Below, in pieces: positions 9,318 to 16,559 of a stretch of 64,000 nt of DNA. A model generated the notes under the pieces. That model ran no database searches. It was not told the origin of the DNA and saw only the letters and a list, made by a program, of their open reading frames with translations. The translations under genes and the position numbers were made by a program. Origin of the DNA: Peribacillus acanthi (GTDB taxonomy: Bacteria > Bacillota > Bacilli > Bacillales > DSM-1321); NCBI RefSeq assembly GCF_003073175.1, contig NZ_QBBX01000012.1:47839-111838 (forward strand), written 5' to 3'. The first letter of the stretch is position 1. Every line of letters begins with the position of its first letter.

Positions 9318-9331
9318 TGGTATCGTTTACA
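9318..9331 (-). promoter_or_regulatory. Candidate cre box upstream of ackA
   Basis: On the minus strand TGTAAACGATACCA matches the CcpA operator consensus TGWAANCGNTNWCA at all but one position. It lies 128 bases upstream of the ackA start. In B. subtilis CcpA activates ackA from an upstream cre, so the location is sensible. Confidence 0.65.
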
Positions 9332-9371
9332 TATAAAAGTAAATCAATTCAGAGATTTTAGGCAATTATGT

Positions 9372-9403
9372 ACAAAAAAAAGACCCGATACCTCGAGTCT
9401 TTT
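9372..9403 (-). terminator. Terminator of ytxK
   Basis: Minus-strand RNA stem AAAAGACUCGA with UCGGGUCUUUU (one G-U pair), four-base loop, followed by a U run; it separates ytxK from ackA. Confidence 0.75.
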
Positions 9404-9411
9404 GACTTAAT

Positions 9412-10401
9412 TTATTTTTCCTCCACAAACCAATGATCAATCTTTGCCAAGATCCCAGTCATTGCTTCTTGGTTAGAGAGTTTAGGTAATTGGACTAACA
9501 ACGCATTTTTAGGTTGGGTTACTTCAATGGATTTCTTTTGGATAATCAAGATGCTTTTTGCCGCAGCTTCACTTTTGAACATGGAATTCGGCAATTGTAC
9601 GATTCCTTGGATATAGGCATGATGCTTAATATATTCATGTAGTAATGGAGATTGTGATGATTCAAACAGATTGTTTGGAATGAGAAATACCCCATAGCCA
9701 CCTGGCTTTAAATGATTGACACTTTGTTCAATGAATAAGTGGTGTGCAAAGGTATGTCCTTCCTCTGCTCTAATCTCATATTCATTTGCCCTAATATCAT
9801 TGGGATAATAGCCGATAGGTAAATCTGATACAACGATATCAACAGGGTCTACAAATAATGGCTCTAAGCTATCCTGATTAAAGAATTGCACAGAATGCTC
9901 CATCAAATTTGCTCCAATATAAGAGAGTTTGACAAGTACTTCGTCTACATCTGATCCATAGCTTTGAATCTTTTTATCAGGCAAGGAATTTATCACAGTA
10001 AATAACAAATTTCCTGTTCCAACAGCAGGATCTAATAGAGAAAAGGAAGGCTGTCCTTTCGTTAGCTTACCAACAAGATACCCGATAAACATCCCCATTG
10101 AATCTGGTGTCATTTGATGATTGGGTTGGACATTTTCCTGCATTCCCTTTAAAATTGCAAGCTGATATCCCTTACGGATGTCTTCTCGACTATATTTGTC
10201 TAAATTTATTTCTGCATATTGTTTTGCTAATCTTTTCTTCGTGATTTCACTCAATTCATCTTGGATGACATCTCCGTGGAATAAGTTTTCTCCACTTTCT
10301 GCTAAAGCCTCTAAGTATGTACAATCCAATTCTTCTTGTAGCATCTTTGATGTTGAATCAAATAATTGAAATAACTGTTCAACTGTTAGGAATTTATCCA
10401 T
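9412..10401 (-). CDS. ytxK: Class I methyltransferase-like protein YtxK
   Basis: A 329-residue protein with the fold of N6-adenine DNA methyltransferases of the type I HsdM kind. The SAM-binding motif I is LLDPAVGTGNLLFTVI (about residues 122-137). At the place of the catalytic (N/D)PP(Y/F) motif it has SDLPIGYYPND, so the aromatic-proline motif is altered; whether it methylates DNA is doubtful. It precedes ackA as in B. subtilis. There is no restriction or specificity gene nearby, arguing against a restriction system. The ATG follows CAGGAGGATG. Confidence 0.9.
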   Translation of the reverse strand: MDKFLTVEQLFQLFDSTSKMLQEELDCTYLEALAESGENLFHGDVIQDELSEITKKRLAKQYAEINLDKYSREDIRKGYQLAILKGMQENVQPNHQMTPDSMGMFIGYLVGKLTKGQPSFSLLDPAVGTGNLLFTVINSLPDKKIQSYGSDVDEVLVKLSYIGANLMEHSVQFFNQDSLEPLFVDPVDIVVSDLPIGYYPNDIRANEYEIRAEEGHTFAHHLFIEQSVNHLKPGGYGVFLIPNNLFESSQSPLLHEYIKHHAYIQGIVQLPNSMFKSEAAAKSILIIQKKSIEVTQPKNALLVQLPKLSNQEAMTGILAKIDHWFVEEK

Positions 10402-10461
10402 TTCATCCTCCTGGCATTTTACTTCTGTCCTTTATTGTAATACTCATTAGGTGTTTAAAGC

Positions 10462-10491
10462 AAAAAGAAAAACCCGGCAATTAGCCAGGTT
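10462..10491 (-). terminator. Terminator of tpx
   Basis: Minus-strand stem AACCTGGC with GCCGGGTT around a five-base loop, then TTTCTTTTT. Confidence 0.8.
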
Positions 10492-10519
10492 CTCCCTATT
10501 CATGAAACTACTATAGAAT

Positions 10520-11020
10520 TTACTTTGCTGCTTTCGCTGCTTCAATAGCCGCTTCATAATTCGGATGATCAGTACCTTCACTTACATATTCCACATAAGT
10601 AACAGTATCGTTAGAGTCCACTACAAACACTGCACGAGCTAATAAACGCAATTCTTTAATATGCACCCCATAAGCTTCTCCAAAAGAAAGATCACGATGG
10701 TCAGAAAGTGTTTGAACGTTTTCGATTCCAGCAGCTGCACACCAACGCTTTTGAGCAAATGGTAGATCCACGCTGATCGTCAAAATTTTAACATTATCCA
10801 ATTGTGAAGCTGCTTCGTTGAACTTACGAGTTTGAGCATCACAAACGCCTGTGTCAACTGACGGGACTACACTGATTAGGCGAACTTGGCCTTTTGAATC
10901 CGCTAAAGTAACAGGTGACATATCATTTGCCAAAACCGTAAAATCTGGAGCTTGATCTCCTACCTTCACTTCATTCCCAAGTAAAGTAACAGGATTGTGC
11001 TTAAAAGTAATAGTTGCCAT
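10520..11020 (-). CDS. tpx: Thiol peroxidase (2-Cys peroxiredoxin)
   Basis: Reduces hydrogen and alkyl peroxides with thioredoxin as electron donor; cytoplasmic. The 166 residues are full length. The peroxidatic Cys60 sits in [18 protein letters not shown] and the resolving Cys94 in [11 protein letters not shown], the same spacing as E. coli Tpx (Cys61 and Cys95). The ATG follows TTAGGAGGAA. Monocistronic with its own terminator, between ytxK and ytfJ as in B. subtilis, where tpx is controlled by Spx under disulfide stress; no Spx element was identified here. Confidence 0.97.
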   Translation of the reverse strand: MATITFKHNPVTLLGNEVKVGDQAPDFTVLANDMSPVTLADSKGQVRLISVVPSVDTGVCDAQTRKFNEAASQLDNVKILTISVDLPFAQKRWCAAAGIENVQTLSDHRDLSFGEAYGVHIKELRLLARAVFVVDSNDTVTYVEYVSEGTDHPNYEAAIEAAKAAK

Positions 11021-11189
11021 AGATAATTTCCTCCTAAAAAACTATATGTATAGTGTAATCATAGACTTACATGTGAATTTTTGCAATTATTTAACTAATA
11101 CCAGATTAAAAATCGATAAAATAGACTTGGACAATTTGTATATGATAAGTTATCCACAGGTCTAGATTATAATTTCCTAACCAACAAAT

Positions 11190-11224
11190 GAAAACCCATC
11201 CATTCCTGTTCTGAACGATGGGTT
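11190..11224 (-). terminator. Terminator of ytfJ
   Basis: AACCCATC (11193-11200) pairs with GATGGGTT (11217-11224); a T-containing tail follows on the minus strand. Confidence 0.7.
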
Positions 11225-11231
11225 ACAGGTT

Positions 11232-11690
11232 TTATATATCCAAGTCTTGTTTAGGCTCTATGTTGGGAGTAGAGTATGTTCCTGAAGATGGCTGATCCTT
11301 TTTAGAGAACATTCCTTGAATTTTCTCCATAGCTGCTGGTGCAGAGTCCAAAATCTTCTCGAATAAATGAGTGCTTTGATCTAAATGCATCATCTTCACA
11401 CCATTCCCATTTACTACTAGAAATGCGATTGGTGTAATGGAAACACCGCCCCCACTACCCCCTCCAAAAGGATGCTTGTAATGATTTTGATTGTTGCCAT
11501 GTTCATGAGAGTCAAGATGGAATTCACTTCCCCCTGCAGCAAATCCAAATCCTACTTTCGATACTGTTAATATGACACTACCATCTGGCGTTTCAACCGG
11601 GTCTCCAATAATGGTATTAACATCTATCATTTGCTTTAAATTTTCCATTGCAGAGTTCATCAAACCTTGAATTGGATGATTATCAGACAT
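11232..11690 (-). CDS. ytfJ: GerW family sporulation protein YtfJ
   Basis: A 152-residue protein of the GerW/YtfJ family, linked in Bacillus to spores and germination. Typical features are the N-terminal helix (IQGLMNSAMENLKQM), the segment IIGDPVETPDGSVILTVSKV, the glycine-rich FGFAAGGSEF and GGGSGGGVSITPIAFLVV. The reading frame opens at 11708, but AGGAGGAG lies between that codon and the ATG at 11690, so I use 11690. That ribosome site immediately follows the ytfI stop codon, so the genes are coupled. The family assignment is firm; the precise role is taken from the family. Confidence 0.93.
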   Translation of the reverse strand: MSDNHPIQGLMNSAMENLKQMIDVNTIIGDPVETPDGSVILTVSKVGFGFAAGGSEFHLDSHEHGNNQNHYKHPFGGGSGGGVSITPIAFLVVNGNGVKMMHLDQSTHLFEKILDSAPAAMEKIQGMFSKKDQPSSGTYSTPNIEPKQDLDI

Positions 11691-11704
11691 ATTTTCTCCT
11701 CCTA

Positions 11705-12403
11705 TCATACTGTCGGATTTTTACCTTCATTGGATAAGGACGATAAGGGTTTTGTCTTGAATGACGGTCTCCCACCTCGCCAAAAACGTAGAAACTTTAA
11801 TCCTGCCATGATAGCATTTCCCACTCTAAACCGAATTATGCAATGGACTTTTGTAAGAGAAACAGCATATTGATAACTGGGTGTAATCGTATAGTCAGGA
11901 CTAACTTGAAATCTTAAATATTGTGTTAAAATCCCGACAATGACACCTTTTAAACCCCAGGCACCACCTACGATTGTTCCAGTCAATGCCGCATCTCCAG
12001 TTCCAATCATGCTATGCCAATGAAAACTGTGAACGGTGACTGTTTGAAGGAACTTTTTGATAATGGTGTGCAGACCGATAATATGGATAACCAATTCTTT
12101 TGTATCATGAAGTCCATTTAAGAAATCCTGTGCTGAGAATTGCTGTACCTTCTTCTTTGCCTTCGAGTCATCCTCGCCTGATTGAACCTTTTCCTTCATC
12201 ACTATCGTAGGGGAATTATCATCCACCTTAATTAATGGTACATCAATTTTTTTCTTCACTATATTAAAGAGCGCTCTAATCCTTAACGTTAGCTGATCAT
12301 TATCTTGACCGTGATAATAAAATACCTCTACTGTTACTTTTGTAAAAAGAATGATAACAAGTAAAATAATAAATAACGAAATGATTGCTATAGACCAATA
12401 CAT
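11705..12403 (-). CDS. ytfI: DUF2953 protein YtfI
   Basis: A 232-residue protein with one N-terminal membrane segment (about residues 4-22) and then a mostly extramembrane domain. The motif MIGTGDAALTGTIVGGAWGL near residues 131-150 is the hallmark I know for DUF2953. A lysine-rich acidic linker (about 65-95) precedes it. It is encoded just before ytfJ, and its stop codon abuts the ytfJ ribosome site, as in B. subtilis, where both belong to a mother-cell or forespore programme. The biochemical role is unknown. Confidence 0.9.
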   Translation of the reverse strand: MYWSIAIISLFIILLVIILFTKVTVEVFYYHGQDNDQLTLRIRALFNIVKKKIDVPLIKVDDNSPTIVMKEKVQSGEDDSKAKKKVQQFSAQDFLNGLHDTKELVIHIIGLHTIIKKFLQTVTVHSFHWHSMIGTGDAALTGTIVGGAWGLKGVIVGILTQYLRFQVSPDYTITPSYQYAVSLTKVHCIIRFRVGNAIMAGLKFLRFWRGGRPSFKTKPLSSLSNEGKNPTV

Positions 12404-12454
12404 ACCTTTTTCACAACCTTTCAGCCTATCATTATTAGCTAAAAGAAAAAAAAT

Positions 12455-12530
12455 AAACCTGCTAATCCAATAACAGGTTTCAGACTTTAGACAAACTCTA
12501 AGAATTAAGAGTTTGTCTAAAGTCTTTTTT
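12455..12530. terminator. Double hairpin, terminators between yteJ and ytfI
   Basis: Two adjacent hairpins. The first, AAACCTG (12455-12461) with CAGGTTT (12474-12480), is followed leftward by a T run. The second is an 18-bp perfect stem (12482-12499 with 12508-12525, arm AGACTTTAGACAAACTCT) with a T run on the plus strand. A near-identical copy of the first hairpin lies at 12769-12794. Confidence 0.7.
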
Positions 12531-12561
12531 CAATTAAAATAATTTATATACTAGATAATCC

Positions 12562-12688
12562 GTTGATTTCCGTTCCGGGCGAACGCTTTCCGCGGGGTGT
12601 GACTTGAGCCTCCTCCCGCAGGAGCGTTAGCGACGAGGAAGCTCACCGCCTGCCCCCCGGAAAGCAAGTGCCTGGAGCGGAAATCAAC
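12562..12688 (-). repeat. Palindromic intergenic repeat element, copy 1
   Basis: A GC-rich imperfect palindrome in AT-rich surroundings. The outer arms are perfect over GTTGATTTCC / GGAAATCAAC and continue imperfectly for about 35 bp; inner hairpin sequence includes GCAGGAGCGTTAGCGACGAG. Its reverse complement aligns collinearly with the element at 31831-31959, so the two copies lie in opposite orientation. Similar palindromes are, from memory, scattered between genes in many Bacillaceae. No transposase or protein frame is inside. Confidence 0.8.
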
Positions 12689-12714
12689 GTATTTTACCCG
12701 CAATCCTATCCAAA

Positions 12715-12797
12715 AATGACAAAAGACATCGAGAGGGAGGCCTCTCGATGTCTTTTGTCGACAATCTGAAACCTGCTAATCCAATAGCAGGTTTACT
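12715..12797 (-). terminator. Terminator module downstream of yteJ (hairpin family copy A)
   Basis: After the yteJ stop come an 8-bp hairpin (AAACCTGC 12769-12776 with 12787-12794) and a 19-bp perfect stem with tetraloop (12718-12736 with 12741-12759), followed by a T run on the minus strand. The module GTCGACAAAAG plus stem recurs at 55590-55650 with compensating stem changes. Confidence 0.75.
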
Positions 12798-12822
12798 TCA
12801 ATACTTTATTTTTTTCCTATGC

Positions 12823-13356
12823 TTATCGATCTCTTTCTAAAACTACGGTAGTATCTGAAAAAATGTCGTGAAGGCCTTGTTTTTTAGGTAAAAAACCTAC
12901 AATTATGTATCCCACAACTGTAGCTTTTGATATAAAACGTCCGATAAATTCTCTAAAAATAATCGTTCCCCAATTTAAGTTTTCCTCTTTTAGTGAGATC
13001 ACTTTTAGCCCAAGTACCATTTTCCCTAGCGTCTGGCCAAACCCTTTTGTCATGAAAACAAAATATAGATAAAAGGTAATAGCGGTTGCAACGGTTAATG
13101 GAGTAAATACCGGTAACGAATATGGTGATATATCCAGGGCTTTTAATATCGGTTTGACTAATATGCGATCAATGCTTCCAACTACAATTAAATCAATACA
13201 ATATGCCCAAAAGCGCATCCAAAAACCCGCATAAGGAAGGTGTACTTTTTCAATAGGTTGGTTAGCCAAAAGATTCTGGTCATCCTTATTCATATAATCG
13301 GTTTGGTCTTGGACTCCCTCATGGAATTGGGGATTTATTTCTTTTTCATGTGTCAT
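12823..13356 (-). CDS. yteJ: RDD family membrane protein YteJ
   Basis: A 177-residue membrane protein of the RDD family. A polar N-terminal tail of about 45 residues precedes the domain that starts YAGFWMRFWAYCIDLIVVG, with the Arg and paired Asp positions that name the family, and then GFGQTLGKMVLGLKVI and a third membrane segment. It follows sppA by 12 bases in one operon, the same pair as in B. subtilis, where YteJ inhibits SppA and the pair gives resistance to lantibiotics and lysozyme-like agents. That role is transferred by orthology. Confidence 0.92.
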   Translation of the reverse strand: MTHEKEINPQFHEGVQDQTDYMNKDDQNLLANQPIEKVHLPYAGFWMRFWAYCIDLIVVGSIDRILVKPILKALDISPYSLPVFTPLTVATAITFYLYFVFMTKGFGQTLGKMVLGLKVISLKEENLNWGTIIFREFIGRFISKATVVGYIIVGFLPKKQGLHDIFSDTTVVLERDR

Positions 13357-13368
13357 ATTCTCTTCCCC

Positions 13369-14382
13369 CTATTCAGCATAAAGATACATCAATCGTGGAG
13401 AATTGGGTTGTGACAATATTTTTGCCAACCCGGCCATCTCCAGATCCGAACCGAACATCTTCTGAGCACTCATAGAGAAGAAGGAACCTAATCCCATTAT
13501 ATCTGTATACCTAACCACCATAGCATCATCTAATTTCAAATCTTTTTTCATAGCTGCTGTGACATCATCTAAGTGACCAAAATCATCAATTAATCCGATT
13601 TCTTTAGCTTGACGACCATCATAAATACGTCCGTCCGCAATTTTTTTCACTTCGCTAGTTGAAAGACCTCTACCATCAGCGATGATTTTGACAAACTGTT
13701 CATAAGAATTATTAATCATAGATTGAAGAATTTTTCTTTCTTCTACGGTCATTTCCCTTGTTGGACTCATAATATCTTTATGAGGCCCACTTTTAATAGT
13801 AACGAACTCTACACCGTACTTCTCTGCAAGTTTTTGATAGTTATATCCTTGCATAATGACGCCAAGAGATCCGGTTAGGGTTTCAGGACTCGCATAAATT
13901 TTGTCTGCTGGTGCAGAAATGTAGTAACCACCCGAAGCGGCCATAGACCCCATTGAAATATAAACTGGCTTTTTCGTATCTTTTTTTATTTCATTGATTT
14001 TATCGTAAATTTCAGCACTTTCTACAACCCCACCACCAGGAGAATTAACACGGATGACAATTCCCGCAACGTCAACATCTTCTTTAACCATATCTAGTTT
14101 TTGCATAAATGCTTTATGATTATATCCAGCTGTTCCTAGTAGTGAGGTACCCGCATCACCTGTATCTTGTATGACTCCTTCTACATCCAACACAGCGATT
14201 TTATTTAAACCATCACCTTCTTCTAACACTTCTTCAGTAAAGGTCTCTTCACTCATTGCCAATAACTCGCTAAATGAGTTTTCGGTATCTTTAAAGAAAA
14301 ATGATGATGCCATACTAATAAATATCGATACGATAAATAATCCAGCGGCTATACCCAAAGCTGCCCAACGCTTTCCATTCAT
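13369..14382 (-). CDS. sppA: Signal peptide peptidase SppA
   Basis: A membrane-anchored serine protease that degrades leftover signal peptides. The 337 residues carry one N-terminal membrane segment (about 8-28). The Ser-Lys dyad is visible: Ser150 in [15 protein letters not shown] and Lys202 in [14 protein letters not shown], spaced as in Bacillus SppA. The substrate strand [13 protein letters not shown] is intact. It is the first gene of sppA-yteJ; AAAGGAGGAA precedes the ATG. Confidence 0.96.
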   Translation of the reverse strand: MNGKRWAALGIAAGLFIVSIFISMASSFFFKDTENSFSELLAMSEETFTEEVLEEGDGLNKIAVLDVEGVIQDTGDAGTSLLGTAGYNHKAFMQKLDMVKEDVDVAGIVIRVNSPGGGVVESAEIYDKINEIKKDTKKPVYISMGSMAASGGYYISAPADKIYASPETLTGSLGVIMQGYNYQKLAEKYGVEFVTIKSGPHKDIMSPTREMTVEERKILQSMINNSYEQFVKIIADGRGLSTSEVKKIADGRIYDGRQAKEIGLIDDFGHLDDVTAAMKKDLKLDDAMVVRYTDIMGLGSFFSMSAQKMFGSDLEMAGLAKILSQPNSPRLMYLYAE

Positions 14383-14584
14383 TCTGTATTCCTCCTTTTT
14401 ATACCTATTATTTACGTCTCATGAGTAAATAATGTTTCAAATATAAAATCACTATTTTCTCACCTGTCCATTTTACTTCTGCTATTTTATTTAATAAAAT
14501 AAGACTTACCTTTCATATTTTAACAAATAACTCAAAAAATTGTATGTAAAAATTACCATAAAGCTCAACTAAGGAGGCTTCACA

Positions 14585-15388
14585 ATGTCTGAACGACGTC
14601 GCAATGTATACTTTTTCCATAATAAATCCTCTGATATGCTTGAAAAAGTCCAACCTTTATATGAATTGGCCGAAAGATATGGGTTTGTAAAAGTAAAGGA
14701 TCACCATCAAGCAAACATTATTGTAAGTGTTGGTGATGACGGTGCGTTTTTACAGGCAGTTCGAAAAACAGGTTTCCGAGAAGATTGTCTTTATGCTGGC
14801 ATATCGACGACAGGAAATCTAAATATGTATTGTGATTTCTCTATTAACGATACGTCGAAACTGATCGAAGCTATGACGAACGAACAGATTGAGGTCCGAA
14901 AGTATCCAACTATAGAGGTTTCACTTGACCGTCAGCCCTCATTTTATTGCTTAAACGAACTTTCACTTCGTTCAAGTATCATTAAAACCTTCGTCATCGA
15001 TGTATTTATCGACCAGCTTCACTTTGAAACCTTCCGAGGAGACGGAATGATTGTATCCACTCCAACTGGAAGTACTGCGTATAGCAAATCAGTCAGCGGG
15101 GCTGTTGTAGATCCAATGCTTCAATGTTTCCAAGTAAGCGAATTGGCCTCGTTAAATAATAATACATATCGGACACTGGGATCTCCTTTTATTCTTAGTG
15201 GGACTAGACAGCTTACATTAAAAATCGTTCAAGATGGAAACGATTATCCGACAATAGGAATGGATAATGAGGCATTAAGCGTGCGACACATTCAAGAAAT
15301 CCATATAAAATTAAGTGATAAGAAAATCAAGACAGTTAAACTGAAAGACAATTCATTCTGGGAAAAGGTCAAGCGGACATTTTTGTAA
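14585..15388 (+). CDS. nadK: NAD kinase (second paralogue type, PpnKB/NadK2-like)
   Basis: Phosphorylates NAD+ to NADP+ in the cytoplasm. It has 267 residues, a normal length for the Bacillus enzymes. The nucleotide-binding loop reads SVGDDGAFLQAVR (residues 48-60), with GDDG in place of the usual GGDG; GDGMIVSTPTGSTAYSKSVSG in the middle is the diagnostic region. The start follows AAGGAGG. The position next to sppA matches B. subtilis ytdI (ppnKB), one of two NAD kinases there. Monocistronic, divergent from sppA. Confidence 0.95.
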   Translation: MSERRRNVYFFHNKSSDMLEKVQPLYELAERYGFVKVKDHHQANIIVSVGDDGAFLQAVRKTGFREDCLYAGISTTGNLNMYCDFSINDTSKLIEAMTNEQIEVRKYPTIEVSLDRQPSFYCLNELSLRSSIIKTFVIDVFIDQLHFETFRGDGMIVSTPTGSTAYSKSVSGAVVDPMLQCFQVSELASLNNNTYRTLGSPFILSGTRQLTLKIVQDGNDYPTIGMDNEALSVRHIQEIHIKLSDKKIKTVKLKDNSFWEKVKRTFL

Positions 15389-15423
15389 GAAAAAGAAAAA
15401 CAAAACTATTAAAACTAAGTAAT

Positions 15424-15457
15424 AAGTACGCAGAGAGACATGCTCTGCGTACTTTTT
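15424..15457 (+). terminator. Terminator of nadK
   Basis: AAGTACGCAGAG (15424-15435) pairs with CTCTGCGTACTT (15443-15454), followed by T. Confidence 0.85.
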
Positions 15458-15465
15458 CATGTTTT

Positions 15466-15513
15466 AAAAAACACACGGTAGGCATATGGGAACCATGCCA
15501 ACCGTGTGTTTTT
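15466..15513 (-). terminator. Terminator of rarD
   Basis: ACACACGGT with ACCGTGTGT plus an inner GGCAT/ATGCC pair (15481-15499); A/T runs flank the stem, so it serves the leftward gene. Confidence 0.8.
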
Positions 15514-15524
15514 AATAATCGTTT

Positions 15525-16454
15525 TTATGCTCCGATTTTTTGTTTTCTTTTCCATTTATGATTAGTAGACATACTGAATTTCGTTTTCGAAAAAGAATAA
15601 ATAATTAAACCTACCCAAATAAAAATGAATGAAATGAGATGGGTTCTCGTAAATTCTTCATGGTATATAAAAACACCAATCATTAAAGTTAATGTTGGAG
15701 CAATATACTGAAGAAACCCCATCATGGAAAGAGAGACCTTTTGTGCACCTTTCGCGAAAAATAACAAAGGAAGTGCGGTGGCAATTCCTCCCCCTATTAA
15801 TAAGAGGGTGGTGTCTATGGAACTAACAAACATAGATTGACCTTGGAATGCACTAATTAGAAAGTATCCTAAGGCAATTGGGGCTACCATCATCGTTTCC
15901 AATGTCAAACCGATAGAGGCATCTGCATTGATCATTTTCTTTGCAAGCCCGTATAAACCAAATGTTATGGCAAGGATAAATGAAATTGTGGGAAACTTGC
16001 CAAAATGGAAGGTTAAAATAATTACCCCAATTGCTGCAAGGACTACTGATATCACTTGAGGTCTTGAAAGTTTTTCTTTTAATATAACTACTCCCAATAA
16101 AACACTGATTAATGGATTGATATAATAACCTAGGCTAGTATCGAGAATACGATCAGCATTAATTGCCCAAATGAATATGCCCCAATTCATACTTACCAAT
16201 ACTGATGCTACGGTCAATGCAAACAGCTTCTTGCGATTTCTTACTATTTCATTGAAATATATGATAAAATGATTCCACTTTTTCGTTACTAACAAAAGAA
16301 TCATCATAAAAACAAAAGACCATACAACACGATGTGCTAATATCTCTTCTGCTCCAACGTGATCGAGCCATTTCCAATATAGTGGAACTATTCCCCAAAT
16401 AAAATAGGAAAGCGCTCCATACAAGATTCCCTCACGCTCTTGAGATTGATTCAT
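15525..16454 (-). CDS. rarD: RarD-type EamA family transporter
   Basis: A 309-residue membrane protein with ten hydrophobic segments in two EamA repeats. RarD-specific features are the start GILYGALSYFIWGIVPLYWK, AEEILAHRVVWSFVFM and the later LGYYINPLISVLLGVVIL and MGFLQYIAPTLTLMIGVF. Members are drug/metabolite-superfamily exporters of unknown substrate (E. coli RarD was linked to chloramphenicol resistance). It is monocistronic and lies where I recall no B. subtilis counterpart between ppnKB and ytcJ. The family is firm; the substrate is unknown. Confidence 0.93.
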   Translation of the reverse strand: MNQSQEREGILYGALSYFIWGIVPLYWKWLDHVGAEEILAHRVVWSFVFMMILLLVTKKWNHFIIYFNEIVRNRKKLFALTVASVLVSMNWGIFIWAINADRILDTSLGYYINPLISVLLGVVILKEKLSRPQVISVVLAAIGVIILTFHFGKFPTISFILAITFGLYGLAKKMINADASIGLTLETMMVAPIALGYFLISAFQGQSMFVSSIDTTLLLIGGGIATALPLLFFAKGAQKVSLSMMGFLQYIAPTLTLMIGVFIYHEEFTRTHLISFIFIWVGLIIYSFSKTKFSMSTNHKWKRKQKIGA

Positions 16455-16559
16455 CTTTAGTCCTCATTTCTATTTATTTCTACATTCGAAATAAATCCAT
16501 TATAAGGCGAGTAGCAAAATAATACCATTGAAATTTCTCAAGGAACTAGAGGAAAAACT

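Larger units (their letters stand above)
12404..12822. other. Gene-free region packed with inverted repeats
   Basis: This 419-base gap between two leftward genes holds, from left to right, a 7-bp and an 18-bp hairpin (12455-12525), a 127-bp GC-rich palindromic element (12562-12688), a 19-bp perfect hairpin (12718-12759) and an 8-bp hairpin (12769-12794). I see no open frame with a ribosome site in it. Confidence 0.8.

Noticed and set aside
9412-10401. YtxK as part of a restriction-modification or defence system
   Set aside because: No endonuclease or specificity gene is near, the catalytic motif is altered, and the ytxK-ackA arrangement is ordinary in Bacillus.
12562-12688. Possible inversion of the inner hairpin of the palindromic element relative to the copy at 31831
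   Set aside because: Aligning the full reverse complement of copy 1 with copy 2 gives a collinear match, so the whole element is simply in the opposite orientation.
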